From a virus, in the IMG/VR virus record IMGVR_UViG_3300043448_001007, positions 1 to 64,000 of that record: DNA of 64,000 nucleotides; one strand, given 5' to 3'. Both the position numbers and the translations under genes were made by a program. Shown one piece after another: positions 24,681-34,200 of the stretch. The stretch's first letter is position 1. The number at the start of each line of letters is the position of its first letter. The notes beneath the pieces were generated by a model. That model saw nothing but the letters and a program-made list of their open reading frames with translations. It had not been told where the DNA came from and searched no databases.

Positions 24681-24958
24681 TAGTTCTTTTCCATTTTAAC
24701 AGACAGACCAGCAGATTTAAGTTGTTCTTTCATTTTTTCAATTTCCTCTTTTGATCCATACTTAACATCACATTTACCTTTATAATGTACTATCATAGCA
24801 CAATTTTCGGCCTGGGTAGATTCATGACCACATATTTTTATCAGACAGGTGATTACCCAATCAAATGTATTGTAATCATCATTGCAGAGAATCAATACAT
24901 ATGGTTGTGAGATAATTTCTTCAACTTGTGTTTTTTCTAATGTTTTTGGTTGTATCAT
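24680..24958 (-). CDS. clpS: ClpS-like adaptor of the N-degron pathway (92 aa)
   Basis: Matches ClpS over nearly its full length: YVLILCNDDYNTFDWVITCL holds the Asn-Asp-Asp that binds the alpha-amino group (residues 26-28), AENCAMIVHYKGKC holds the conserved His58 of the pocket, and LKSAGLSVKME is the terminal strand. In bacteria ClpS delivers proteins with N-terminal Phe, Leu, Trp or Tyr to ClpAP; in Bacteroidota it works with ClpA/ClpC-type unfoldases. A phage copy may redirect or block host proteolysis, which is inference. It is transcribed against terminase, with a motif copy just upstream. Confidence 0.88.
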   Translation of the reverse strand: MIQPKTLEKTQVEEIISQPYVLILCNDDYNTFDWVITCLIKICGHESTQAENCAMIVHYKGKCDVKYGSKEEIEKMKEQLKSAGLSVKMEKN

Positions 24959-24962
24959 AATA

Positions 24963-24976
24963 TTTATATATTAAAT
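24963..24976 (-). promoter_or_regulatory. Putative promoter (ATTTAATATATAAA)
   Basis: Motif copy four bases upstream of the clpS-like ATG. Confidence 0.5.
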
Positions 24977-25050
24977 TTTTTAAGGAAGTTTTATTTTTTG
25001 ATATATATAAAAACAAATTTACGTTTTTAAAAAAATAAAAACAAATTTTT

Positions 25051-25461
25051 ATGAAAATAGATTTAAAATCAATTGTGATAATAATACTAACAGTAGCCTT
25101 GTTGGGTATGTTAGGTAATTTCTTTTTGGGTGGAAGTAACCATAAGAAGGAAATTAAAGAATTGGAAAAAAGAAATCGAGAAATCGAAGCTCAAAAAAAG
25201 CTAATTGATCAAGATCTTAGAAAACTTCAAGATGATTATATTCTAAAAGAAAATAGATTGAAGGAGTTAGAAGAATCTGAAAAAATATTACAAGAAAAAT
25301 TACGAGAAAAAGATATTGAAATTAAAAAAGCGAATGATAATTTGAGTCATCTTAAAGGCGAATTAAATAAAACAAGAGCAAAAATACAAGAATTGGAAAA
25401 GAATCCAAATTATAAAAACGGTGATAATTTATTAAATTCTCTCCGAGAAAAAACAAAATAA
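25051..25461 (+). CDS. Membrane-anchored coiled-coil protein, i-spanin-like (136 aa)
   Basis: MKIDLKSIVIIILTVALLGM and GNFFLGG form one N-terminal transmembrane helix. Residues ~30-120 are a continuous charged coiled coil (KEIKELEKRNREIEAQKK...). The layout matches inner-membrane spanins of the Rz type. It lies four bases before a second gene with an export signal, coiled coil and membrane helix. The pairing suggests disruption of the host envelope at lysis. Identity rests on architecture only; no lysin or holin is visible next to it. Confidence 0.6.
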   Translation: MKIDLKSIVIIILTVALLGMLGNFFLGGSNHKKEIKELEKRNREIEAQKKLIDQDLRKLQDDYILKENRLKELEESEKILQEKLREKDIEIKKANDNLSHLKGELNKTRAKIQELEKNPNYKNGDNLLNSLREKTK

Positions 25462-25465
25462 TTTT

Positions 25466-25975
25466 ATGAAAAAGATTATATTAATAATGACTATAATACT
25501 ATCTAGTTTAGTATTAAAAGCTCAAACCGATACCCTTAATTTACCAAAATATTATATAGTTGATAATGATACAATTGGTGTTATTATGTCAATTGAACAA
25601 TGTCAAAGATTGGATCATAATACAGAACTCTTAGAACTTTATCGTAAGATGTCAATCGACTGTGATAATGTTGAAAAAAGTTATATTATTGTTATTAATA
25701 AGTTGGGTGATAAAATAGCTATATTGGAGGTAGATATTAAGAATTTAAAAAATCAAAATGATCTTCAAAGGGATATGATTGGTAATCTACAAAATCAGAT
25801 AGAGGATTATAAGAAAAAAGATCAACTTAATAATCAAGAACTATCTAATAAAGATCAGATAATAAGTGGACTAAAGAGTGATCTTAGAAAACAAAAGATG
25901 AAAACAGCCCTCGGTTTTGGTGGAACTGTTTTAGCAACTGTTGGATTTGTGGTTTTATTAATTGTAGGTCATTAG
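25466..25975 (+). CDS. Exported coiled-coil protein with C-terminal membrane helix, spanin-like partner (169 aa)
   Basis: An N-terminal signal peptide (MKKIILIMTIILSSLVLKAQ, likely cut after the Ala) is followed by a beta-rich part with YYIVDNDTIGVIM, a coiled coil at ~85-145 and a terminal membrane helix (ALGFGGTVLATVGFVVLLIV). With the gene four bases upstream it forms a two-protein envelope-spanning unit. It lacks a lipobox Cys, so it is not a classical Rz1. It ends overlapping the stop of a small minus-strand gene. Confidence 0.6.
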   Translation: MKKIILIMTIILSSLVLKAQTDTLNLPKYYIVDNDTIGVIMSIEQCQRLDHNTELLELYRKMSIDCDNVEKSYIIVINKLGDKIAILEVDIKNLKNQNDLQRDMIGNLQNQIEDYKKKDQLNNQELSNKDQIISGLKSDLRKQKMKTALGFGGTVLATVGFVVLLIVGH

Positions 25976-26082
25976 TTAAATACTAATACTACTTTTCCAC
26001 AACCTCTACAAATCTGATAACTGCCACTAGCAGACTCTATTAGAACATATTCACAATAATGATTATTTAAACTAATTTTCAT
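25972..26082 (-). CDS. Tiny zinc-knuckle-like protein (36 aa)
   Basis: ATG at 26080-26082, TAA at 25972-25974. Product MKISLNNHYCEYVLIESASG, then SYQICRGCGKVVLVFN. HxxC-like and CxxC pairs could bind one zinc. Its stop overlaps the stop of the convergent exported coiled-coil gene. Small size limits confidence; the Cys pattern and compact boundaries favour a real gene. Confidence 0.45.
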   Translation of the reverse strand: MKISLNNHYCEYVLIESASGSYQICRGCGKVVLVFN

Positions 26083-26167
26083 AAAAACTTTTTTAATTAT
26101 ATATAATTAAAAAAATATAAAAAAGTGAGTTTTTGAACTTAATATATAATAAAAAATATTCCATAAA

Positions 26168-26743
26168 ATGAAACATATTAAAACATTTGAAAAATATCAA
26201 AATAGAAAAAGAAGAGATGAAATTATAAAGGAATCAGTTCTTCAAGTTAATGATATTTATAAAGTTAGAACTATGGTTGATATTCCACAATCTTTAATCA
26301 ATTCATACGTGAAAAAAGTAAAAGATACAACTGGTAAAAATTTAAGACAATTTTTCGGAGATGTTGATATTGCAGAAGAAATTGTTAAGTATATTAACTT
26401 AGAGTTTTTAAATGTTGATAAGATCCCATCTGGTTTTTTAACAGGTGATGCTCAAGGTCAAGGACAAGGACAATCTCAAGTTCAGGGTCAAGGACAAGAA
26501 GCTCAAGTTCAACCTCAAGTTCAGGATCAAGGTCAAGTTCAAGTTCAAACAGATGCACAATCACAAGTCCAAGACGATTTTGAGGAAGTTCAAGGTCAAG
26601 GTCAATCTCAAGGTCAAGGTCAATCACAAGTTCAGGGTCAAGGTCAATCACAAGTTCAAGGTCAAGGTCAATCTCAGGAAGAAGATGAAGAAGAATCAAC
26701 TGAGGAGCTTCCAGAAGAAGGTGAAACAGAAGATGAAATATAA
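26168..26743 (+). CDS. Tagged protein with Gln-Gly/Gln-Val low-complexity domain (191 aa)
   Basis: MKHIKTFEKYQNRKRRDEII is another tag-like N-terminus. Residues ~25-90 are an ordinary folded-looking region (VDIPQSLINSYVKKV). From ~94 to 170 the chain is a repeat of Gly-Gln, Ser-Gln and Val-Gln encoded by a short DNA repeat based on CAAGGT/CAAGTT. The end is strongly acidic (Glu/Asp/Thr). The repeat produces long shadow ORFs in other frames, which are not genes. A Gln-rich domain may be a flexible spacer or a condensing segment; its length probably varies among related phages. Confidence 0.75.
   Translation: MKHIKTFEKYQNRKRRDEIIKESVLQVNDIYKVRTMVDIPQSLINSYVKKVKDTTGKNLRQFFGDVDIAEEIVKYINLEFLNVDKIPSGFLTGDAQGQGQGQSQVQGQGQEAQVQPQVQDQGQVQVQTDAQSQVQDDFEEVQGQGQSQGQGQSQVQGQGQSQVQGQGQSQEEDEEESTEELPEEGETEDEI
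26455..26680 (+). repeat. Short tandem repeat encoding (Gly/Val/Ser)-Gln
   Basis: Degenerate 6-bp units (CAAGGT, CAAGTT, CAATCA) arranged in larger 12-24 bp periods, in frame within the tagged gene. A likely site of length change by replication slippage. Confidence 0.8.
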
Positions 26744-26746
26744 TTT

Positions 26747-26773
26747 AAAAACCCAGTTTAGACTGGGTTTTTT
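26747..26773. terminator. Bidirectional terminator
   Basis: Stem AAAACCCAGT / ACTGGGTTTT with a four-base loop between convergent genes. Confidence 0.85.
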
Positions 26774-26777
26774 ATTT

Positions 26778-27623
26778 TTATAATTTAAATTTAAAGTTTT
26801 CAAAAGATTTAATAATATTTGATGTTTTTAATATTATATTCTTTTCTATTATTTTTTGACTCTTATTAGGAGTAACTTCCCTAACACATAATCTTTTCTC
26901 CACATCTCTTACTTTATCTTTAATTACTTTGGATATATCATTGGAATTGACTAAAAATTTTTCCAAAACTTCATTTATTTTATGTGATAAGTTTATCGGT
27001 TTATAATCATTATCATAATAGTAAATAGTATCAAATTCAGATATCTCTTCATTGGTAAATTGATTACCAGTTGTTTTATAACCAATTAAATGTTGTAATA
27101 ATATTTTAACCTTCAAGTATGAAATTTCATCATCTTGTCTATTATAGAAAGTTTCACTTAAATAATAAACATCTGATATTTGGAGACCAATTTCTTGGAT
27201 TTTCTCATCTAATTTTTTAAGGATCTTTTCATATCCATTTTCTTTGTTTTTAGAGGCAATTAAATATATTTTATCATCAGTATTAATTATACTTTGGAAA
27301 GGATCCATGTCTATTTCAAAATGTGATTCTGATATCCTTTCCGAATCCATAAATTCTTGCATAGATATTGAAAGATTGCTGATATCTAATTTATTTTTCC
27401 GACAAATTGTTTTTAGTTTATTCATAAAGATTTCTGGTAAATAGAATATACTACCATTAAAATTTAATTTATTTCCTTGACTTTTATAAATTCCGGATTT
27501 ATATAAATTAAACTCATGAATTTCTATCTTGATAAGTGGATTTTTTGGATTATCTTTTGAAACAATCCAAGCTTTTTGATCGGATACTAAAATAGTATCT
27601 ATGTCTATAAAATGAGCATTCAT
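26778..27623 (-). CDS. Hypothetical protein (281 aa)
   Basis: Starts MNAHFIDIDTILVSDQKAWI. The FIDIDTIL and FDTIYYYDND segments recall the Asp-rich first strand and a late acidic loop of HAD-like phosphatases, and a Ser/Thr or Lys could supply the middle motif. The match is weak and I do not assign an enzyme. The C-terminus ends SFENFKFKL, oddly like the N-terminal tags found elsewhere. Independent minus-strand unit with a motif copy five bases upstream. Confidence 0.7.
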   Translation of the reverse strand: MNAHFIDIDTILVSDQKAWIVSKDNPKNPLIKIEIHEFNLYKSGIYKSQGNKLNFNGSIFYLPEIFMNKLKTICRKNKLDISNLSISMQEFMDSERISESHFEIDMDPFQSIINTDDKIYLIASKNKENGYEKILKKLDEKIQEIGLQISDVYYLSETFYNRQDDEISYLKVKILLQHLIGYKTTGNQFTNEEISEFDTIYYYDNDYKPINLSHKINEVLEKFLVNSNDISKVIKDKVRDVEKRLCVREVTPNKSQKIIEKNIILKTSNIIKSFENFKFKL

Positions 27624-27628
27624 ATAAT

Positions 27629-27641
27629 CTATATATTAAAA
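27629..27641 (-). promoter_or_regulatory. Putative promoter (TTTTAATATATAG)
   Basis: Motif copy five bases before the ATG at 27623. Confidence 0.5.
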
Positions 27642-27660
27642 ATAATTTTTTACTTTTAAT

Positions 27661-27687
27661 AAAAAAAGGACGTTAAACGTCCTTTTT
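27661..27687 (-). terminator. Terminator
   Basis: Stem AAAAAGGACG / CGTCCTTTTT with a short loop, just after the stop of the 148-aa minus-strand gene (27691). Confidence 0.8.
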
Positions 27688-27690
27688 ACT

Positions 27691-28137
27691 TTATGCTATA
27701 TTTTTTGATAATGCAAAGTTATATAATATTGGTAGATTTAGATTTCTTAAAAATCCCTCTCTAATATCACCGAATGTTTTTGCGAATTTTACAATCTCAA
27801 TTATGGACCAACCAAACTCTTCCTGAAAATCAAAAAGGCAATCATGCCAATATTTTTTATAGTTATTTGATTCTTCCCACTCCATCTTCCCACCAGTTAA
27901 CCAATATAAACACTTTTTGGGATCAATTTCTTCTAAATTGATATCTTTTATTTCCAAATCCCATATTGGGTCATTCTTTTTAACACTTTTTAATAATATT
28001 GATATAGCTTCTGGTAAATCATATGTAATTTCTGATCCTATTTCAAATAAATATTTATTATCTTCATAATTTATTTTTATTGTATCTGAAAAAAGAATAT
28101 TAAATTCTCTCTTAGTTTCTACTTTTTTTCTTTTCAT
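27691..28137 (-). CDS. Hypothetical protein (148 aa)
   Basis: Starts MKRKKVETKREFNILFSDTI. Mixed alpha/beta, with Trp-rich segments (CLYWLTGGKMEWEESNNYKK, WHDCLFDF). No family recognised and no signal or membrane segment. Second gene of a two-gene minus-strand unit after the repeat protein at 28161-28439, 23 bp apart, closed by a terminator. Confidence 0.68.
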   Translation of the reverse strand: MKRKKVETKREFNILFSDTIKINYEDNKYLFEIGSEITYDLPEAISILLKSVKKNDPIWDLEIKDINLEEIDPKKCLYWLTGGKMEWEESNNYKKYWHDCLFDFQEEFGWSIIEIVKFAKTFGDIREGFLRNLNLPILYNFALSKNIA

Positions 28138-28160
28138 ACAATAATTAATTATTTTTTATT

Positions 28161-28439
28161 TCAAGAAGATATTTTACCAGTCCCATTGAACTGACCATCT
28201 TCCCAAATACCATTAATAAAATTTCCATAAAAATTTCCATTTCTGAAAATTCCAAAAATCCATTGACCAGATAAAAAAATCCCATTGTGCCAAATTAGAG
28301 TATTATTTTTTATTTCAATTTCAGCATCTTCAATTTCAGCATCAATTAACCAAAAAAATTTTAAATCTCTAAGTATTTTTTCTATTTGATGTTGGGTAGT
28401 ATATTTAGTATTATTAAAAATTAGAGATCTATACTTCAT
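28161..28439 (-). CDS. Small Trp/Gly repeat protein, MORN-like (92 aa)
   Basis: The second half consists of short repeats of the form W-x-N-G-x-F-x-x-G-x-W (WHNGIFLSG, WIFGIFRNG, NFYGNFING, WEDGQFNG). They resemble the beta-hairpin repeats of MORN-type and related phage proteins. The first 45 residues form a helical lead (QHQIEKILRDLKFFWLIDAE). Function unknown; such repeats usually make extended beta sheets or bind partners. First gene of a minus-strand pair. Confidence 0.65.
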   Translation of the reverse strand: MKYRSLIFNNTKYTTQHQIEKILRDLKFFWLIDAEIEDAEIEIKNNTLIWHNGIFLSGQWIFGIFRNGNFYGNFINGIWEDGQFNGTGKISS

Positions 28440-28528
28440 AAATAATTAAATCATTTGTAGTATATATTCTTTTTTAATTATAATATTTTAACAAGACTGG
28501 ATTTTTTAAGTTTTTTTGAGAAATTAAA

Positions 28529-28540
28529 TTTAATATATAG
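28529..28540 (+). promoter_or_regulatory. Putative late promoter (TTTAATATATAG)
   Basis: Motif copy 20 bp upstream of the 654-aa gene. Confidence 0.55.
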
Positions 28541-28560
28541 AATAAATATAATTGTAATAT

Positions 28561-30525
28561 ATGAGAGTTTTAGGACCCAAAGAATATTTAGAAAATCTAA
28601 AATATCAAAGAGTTAATGAAGAAGTTTTCCAAAATGATATTAGTTGGGGAGATTCATTGGTTGGTCGTATGTTTGCCTCTGTTGGTAGAAAAGTATCAGA
28701 TACTTATAATAATAAAAAGATTGGTGATCTCTTAAAAAAGTTAGAAGATACAATAAATGTCGAAGCTTTAAAAACTGTTGAAAAGAATGTACCAGAAATA
28801 AAAGAATCATCTGATAAAGCTAAGCAGAAACCAATCATTGATAGATTGATAGGATATTTAGAAAAGGGTGATATTGAAGGTGTAAAAAGACTTTCAGAAA
28901 ATGTGGAATTTGATAATGTTCTAAATAAACTAAATGATGATGATAGAAAATTTATAGAAAGCTTATTAGATGATAAAGTTGATAGTGAATCAGATACCTC
29001 TATTGGCAATATTGAAACTTCATTAAAAGATTTTAAGACTATTATCGATACTGTTGTTGTAGAGAGCTATTATGATTTTTCTGAATATTTTTCTATAAAT
29101 GAGAGTATTAATAATTATGATCAATTTAAAGTTCTTATTAAAAGAGAAAAGGATTTAATGAAAAGAAATCTTAAAAGTATTTTTATAGAAATTAAAAAGT
29201 TTTATAAAAATCCTAAATATACAATAATAGATTCCGCAAATTTTTTGACAAAAGGTGATAAATCTAAATTTGTTGATTTTAAGAAAGTTTCAGAAATATC
29301 TAAAGAGATATCAGATTTTCTTAAATTAGTTAAAGATGGTAGAATAAACATTAATGATCAAAATATAAAGGATAAAATAGTTAAGTTAAAATTGGATGAA
29401 TCAATTCTTATTAAAGAAGAATTTCAATGGGATTCTAATAGGGCTAGTGGGGTAATATCCAACTTAAAAAAGATAGACACTAAAGTAGATGTTGCTAGTT
29501 TATCAGAAAATGATGAAAAAATTGAAAATATTAAACAGTTTCCAATTGACTCTTTAAAAATAGTTCAGATATTTAAAGATGCTTCTAGATTATTTATTAA
29601 ACAAAGAATACCTTCTTCTAGATCAGATGGTAGAATATCAAATAGTAGAGCACAAGATTGGGAGAAAGTAGATAGAAACGGTGGTGTTGAAGGAGTTGAT
29701 CCAAAAAATCCTGGATCTGGACCATTTAGAAGAATATCACTTTTTGATAAATGGAATGATGGTGTTTTGGATATTATCAATAAATATGATAATATAATAT
29801 CAAATGCTGTGATTAAAAAGAAAGATGGTAGTATTGCTAAGGATAAAGAAGGAGAGAATGTTAGTCCTTTAAAGAAATTTATGATTGATAGTTTAGAAAA
29901 ACCAGAACTACAAATTGGTGGATCTGCTCAATCAACATATTTAAGATCACACTTAGGTATGGATGAAAAGACAGCATCTTCTTTTTCTGAAGATGGTAAA
30001 AAGAGTTCAGGAAACAAATCTGATAATGAAACTAAATTAGATTCTAAATGGGAGTGGGTAGATTCTGAAATATCCAAAACAGAACATAAGGGATTGTATA
30101 GGTTTTCTATTAGAAGTAATATCGAATTGGAAAAGGGTGATTTAAAAATTAAATTTCCACAATCTGATAGTATATATTTATACATTTCAGGTAATAATGG
30201 AAAGAATAACAAAAACAACTACCCTTATTGGGGTATAATTTCTGATAGAGATGATTGGATTAAAATTGATGGATATTCTATATCAAATAAAAATCCAGAT
30301 ACTAATATATATTATTGTGAAATTAATTTTGATAAAAAAGGAATTTCTTTAACAAATGTAACAGATATTTATTCGAGAGGTAGATTTGAAATACAAGAAA
30401 AAGTAAAAGATTTTAAATTTGAAATAAATAAAATTATAAAATTTAAAAGATATTTAAAAGATAAAAAGACATTTAATATTGATAATGATTTTACTAAAGG
30501 ATGTAAAAAAGAACTACAAAAATAA
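28561..30525 (+). CDS. Large hydrophilic protein, candidate internal virion protein (654 aa)
   Basis: Starts MRVLGPKEYLENLKYQRVNE, whose KEYLENLKYQRVNEE stretch looks like an extended capsid-targeting-type sequence, with another E-x-F-x-x-NES site (EYFSINES) near residue 180. The body is very rich in Lys, Asp and Ser, helical from 60 to 350, with a conserved-looking middle (GVDPKNPGSGPFRR) and a beta-rich C-terminal domain from about 495. No enzyme motif is seen. Size, composition and position between packaging and sheath genes suit an internal head protein; this is inference. Promoter motif upstream, strong terminator downstream. Confidence 0.72.
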   Translation: MRVLGPKEYLENLKYQRVNEEVFQNDISWGDSLVGRMFASVGRKVSDTYNNKKIGDLLKKLEDTINVEALKTVEKNVPEIKESSDKAKQKPIIDRLIGYLEKGDIEGVKRLSENVEFDNVLNKLNDDDRKFIESLLDDKVDSESDTSIGNIETSLKDFKTIIDTVVVESYYDFSEYFSINESINNYDQFKVLIKREKDLMKRNLKSIFIEIKKFYKNPKYTIIDSANFLTKGDKSKFVDFKKVSEISKEISDFLKLVKDGRININDQNIKDKIVKLKLDESILIKEEFQWDSNRASGVISNLKKIDTKVDVASLSENDEKIENIKQFPIDSLKIVQIFKDASRLFIKQRIPSSRSDGRISNSRAQDWEKVDRNGGVEGVDPKNPGSGPFRRISLFDKWNDGVLDIINKYDNIISNAVIKKKDGSIAKDKEGENVSPLKKFMIDSLEKPELQIGGSAQSTYLRSHLGMDEKTASSFSEDGKKSSGNKSDNETKLDSKWEWVDSEISKTEHKGLYRFSIRSNIELEKGDLKIKFPQSDSIYLYISGNNGKNNKNNYPYWGIISDRDDWIKIDGYSISNKNPDTNIYYCEINFDKKGISLTNVTDIYSRGRFEIQEKVKDFKFEINKIIKFKRYLKDKKTFNIDNDFTKGCKKELQK

Positions 30526-30528
30526 AAT

Positions 30529-30560
30529 AAAAAATCCCATACAAAAATATGGGATTTTTT
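30529..30560 (+). terminator. Terminator
   Basis: Stem AAAAAATCCCATA / TATGGGATTTTTT with loop CAAAAA; directly followed by a promoter motif for the next gene. Confidence 0.88.
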
Positions 30561-30561
30561 A

Positions 30562-30573
30562 TTTAATATATAA
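30562..30573 (+). promoter_or_regulatory. Putative late promoter (TTTAATATATAA)
   Basis: Motif lies between a terminator and the ATG at 30577, three bases before it, which makes independent transcription of the tagged gene likely. Confidence 0.6.
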
Positions 30574-30576
30574 ATC

Positions 30577-31173
30577 ATGAAATATATCAAAGGATTTAAG
30601 TTGTTTAAAGAACAAACAGAACCAACAAAAAGTATGGAAGTTAATAATCAAAAAGTCGCCTTGGAAAAAAGGTGGAATGATTATAAAAGTAAAAAGAGTC
30701 AAATCCCAACTAGAGTTGATAACTTTTTAAAAACCGGTGATATGCAATCTATAACTCTACAAAAGGATGATCTATCAAAAAGTCCATTTAAAGATTTGGT
30801 AACTAATGGTTCAGATCAAACAGTAAATGAGTTTATAATGTCATACCTTCTTTTTATTATTGAACAAAGAAAAAAATGGCAAGATACCTCCGAAAAAATA
30901 AAGAAAACAGAAACCGAGATTAAAACATTATCTGATTCTAAACCAACTGAAAAAGAAGAAATTGATGAAAATCAAAAGAAGATAAAAGGTCTTCAAGATC
31001 AATTAAGTACTTATCGACAATTACAAAATAATTATAATAAATCGGTAATGGATAAAGAAAAAGAATTGGAAAATATCTATAACCAAGAAAAAAAAGAATT
31101 AGAAACTGAGTTTTCTGTTTCAAAAAATTTAGATAAGGCAGTGGAAGCTGAAAAAAATACCACACAAAGTTAG
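30577..31173 (+). CDS. Tagged coiled-coil protein (198 aa)
   Basis: MKYIKGFKLFKEQTEPTKSM carries the recurrent tag pattern (K-x-F-K-L-F-K-E). Residues 20-90 are mixed; from ~95 to the end it is a long charged coiled coil (WQDTSEKIKKTETEIKTLSD...). It lies immediately upstream of the sheath gene. Tag plus coiled coil would suit a scaffold-associated or packaged protein, but nothing here proves it. Family not recognised. Confidence 0.75.
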   Translation: MKYIKGFKLFKEQTEPTKSMEVNNQKVALEKRWNDYKSKKSQIPTRVDNFLKTGDMQSITLQKDDLSKSPFKDLVTNGSDQTVNEFIMSYLLFIIEQRKKWQDTSEKIKKTETEIKTLSDSKPTEKEEIDENQKKIKGLQDQLSTYRQLQNNYNKSVMDKEKELENIYNQEKKELETEFSVSKNLDKAVEAEKNTTQS

Positions 31174-31249
31174 TAATTATTGAAAAATGGAAAAAAATGG
31201 TTTTTTTTATTTTATATATAATAACGACACAAAAAATTATTAAAACAAT

Positions 31250-34200
31250 ATGACAATTCAAATTGGTAAATACAAAAGACCAGGTATCTTCTTAGAAGAA
31301 TTTGATAAATCACAAATTACTAGCCCTACTGTTGATGGGATTACAAACCTAGTTATTGGTGTATCTAAGAAAGGTCCTGTAAACACACCAATCCGTTTAA
31401 CTAATACTGGGGATTTGGAAAGAATCTTTGGACAATTGGATAGACAATTGGAAAGAAAGGGATCATTCTTTCATAGAACAATCTCGAAGATGTTGGAAGC
31501 TTCTCCTGTTTATGCTATTAACTTATTATTAACAGATGATAACTTAGACCAATTGGAATATCAAAATCTTTCTTCAGCTACTTCTTATCAAAATGATGTT
31601 GAGAGATTAGCCCCATATAGAAGATTTTTTGATACTACTGGTTTCTGGAAAAGAGATACTGAATCTTTCATAAATATAACTAAATCAAATGCTGGTTATG
31701 AACAAAGATTATTGAATTTCACAAATTTATCTGATAGATATGTAACTATATTCTGTTTCAAATCTAAAAAGGTAGGATTTGATAGATCGTTATTAGAGTG
31801 GTATGGTTCAATTGAGAAAATGCCTCCATATGTTTATCCAACAGATTTAGCATCAGATTATTTGGTCGATGTTTTAGTAGTGGCTGGTGATTTCTCTAAT
31901 TATAAAGATTTATCAGTTGATCCTAGATATTCTAACTACTTCTCTGCAACTGGTTTGAGAAAAGAACAAGTTAGAAACTTCTCAAATGATAGAAATGTTA
32001 CAACATTAGCAGCAGTTGAAGGTGTTTCTTTAATTCCATATTTCAGAGATGGTAATGGTGCTAATATATTCATTGAAACTGTTATCAATAGAGATACTGA
32101 TAAACACGGTGTGTTCTGTGCTTTTAATATAGATTTATTTGAAACAGACTATCCAAAAGGATTAGTTGATTTAATTGGTAATAACTTAGTTGGTGATTCA
32201 TTAAATGTAAATCCTCCAACTAATGATGAAACATATTATGGTTCATTGGATGGATCTGATGGTTCAGCTGATGGTGAATTTAATGTTAATTTCTTATCTT
32301 ATAAAGAAAATATTACCGAAACTACCGGATTTGAAAACAGATCTTTAGATAGACCTGGTAACGTAATTGCCCTTTTTGGTACTCAATCTATGTTAGGACC
32401 AAATAATCATAACTTTAAAGATAATTTAATCAATCCAAATAAATTGGGTGGTTTCTTATCTGGATACTTAAATGATGGTAATAGAACTTGGTGGTATAAT
32501 GAAGGTTATGTAAATGATGTTTACAAAACTTCATTCACTGTAGCATCTCAAAGTTTATCAGTTGGTTATGCTGTTGACCAAACATCAAATAATGGTTATG
32601 CTGTTATTGGTGGTAACTTGGTTAATATTAGTGGCACATTCTCATTGAACTTATCAGCTACATCATTCCCAGTTACAGGTATAACACAATCATATAGAGC
32701 AGCTTATGTATTAGATACAACTGGTAATGTTAAAGTTGTTCAAACAGTTACTCCAAACACACAACCAAATGTAGCATCTACTGATATAGTATTTGGTTAC
32801 GCATCATTTAGTGTTTGTAATGGTAATTTTGTGGGTGGTTCGATGACCGATGTTACTATTAATAGTAATACTGGTGGTGGTGAGTTAGCTTATATTCCAC
32901 TTTCTTATGGTACTGATTATATCTTCTCAACTGCTTCTCAAGCAGCTGGATCATTTAAAGTTGAATACTTAGATACAAATGAAAGTTTAAATTTAAGTAA
33001 ATACGAAACTGCTAGAAAGATTAAACACTTTAACGCTATGTTAACATATATCAATACATCATCTACTTCTAAAGGTGTGATGTTATTAGATCCTATGGTT
33101 GATACTGTTAAGTTATCAATGGCTAGTATAGTTGTTAAAGATATTGTAACTTCAACAACACAAAATAAATCATTTGTAATTGCTACAACTCCAAATACAA
33201 ATAATACAGTTAATAGTTATGTACAAGATGACTATGTTGAGAATTATTTCTTAGACTCATCTGATATACAAAATATCGTTGATTCTGGTGTATTAGCATT
33301 CTATAAATTAGATGATGAACAATTGATTGGTAAAAATGGTGTTGTAACTAAAAATGAAATACCAGATGCTGGTGATATAGGTGTTGCAGCTAAATATTCT
33401 ACATTATATTCTAAATATAATGATGGTTTGATTAATAGTGGTGATGTTATTTATCAAAAAACAAACTACTCTCCAGTTCAAGCTATATTTGTACCGGGTG
33501 AATCAGCTACTGCTTCTATAGCAGGGTATGATTACATTGTATTTAAAGTTAGTCAAACAGATGGAATGCAATCATTTAATAATGGATATTTTAATGAAGT
33601 TAATAACTTATCTGGATATCAATTCTTAATAAAAGGTGTTAGTAATACTGGTGTATTTACAACAAAAGTTGATGAAGGTTTAACACCAGCTAATACTGGT
33701 TTCCCTTACCAACCAACAACTGCTGGTGGTGATGCATTAACTGGTAGAGCTTTCCAATTAGCAACCGCTTCTAATGGAGTTTATGACTTCTTTGATAATA
33801 CAGATTATAAATATTTCGCTTATGAAGTAGCTCAAAATACTTCAGAAGAAACATTGGATGTATTAAATCTATTTGCTTATAGTCCAAACTTTGACGATGC
33901 TCCGGCTTATATTGAAGTTTATATTGATAGTGAATTGAATCTAAGAATGTCCTTCAAGGATTATTTATTAACAGCTCCTCAACCATTAGCTAGTATCGAT
34001 ATTGCTGGTAACGGGTTGGCATCTAATAATAGAATCTATGTTAGTTCATTTGATTCAAATTATAAACAAGCAATTGAAATTGAACAACCAGCTAATTGGA
34101 TCCCAGTAGCTAATAAAATATTAGTTAGAGGAAGTAGATATACGGAAATTAAAACTGGTGATTACTTGGAAGCTGATTATGATGTAAATTCTTTAATGCC

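Noticed and set aside
26394-26783. Two overlapping ORFs over the Gln-repeat gene in other frames
   Set aside because: Produced by the periodic DNA repeat (Leu-Asp and Lys-Phe repeats); only the tagged frame has a sensible start and domain order.
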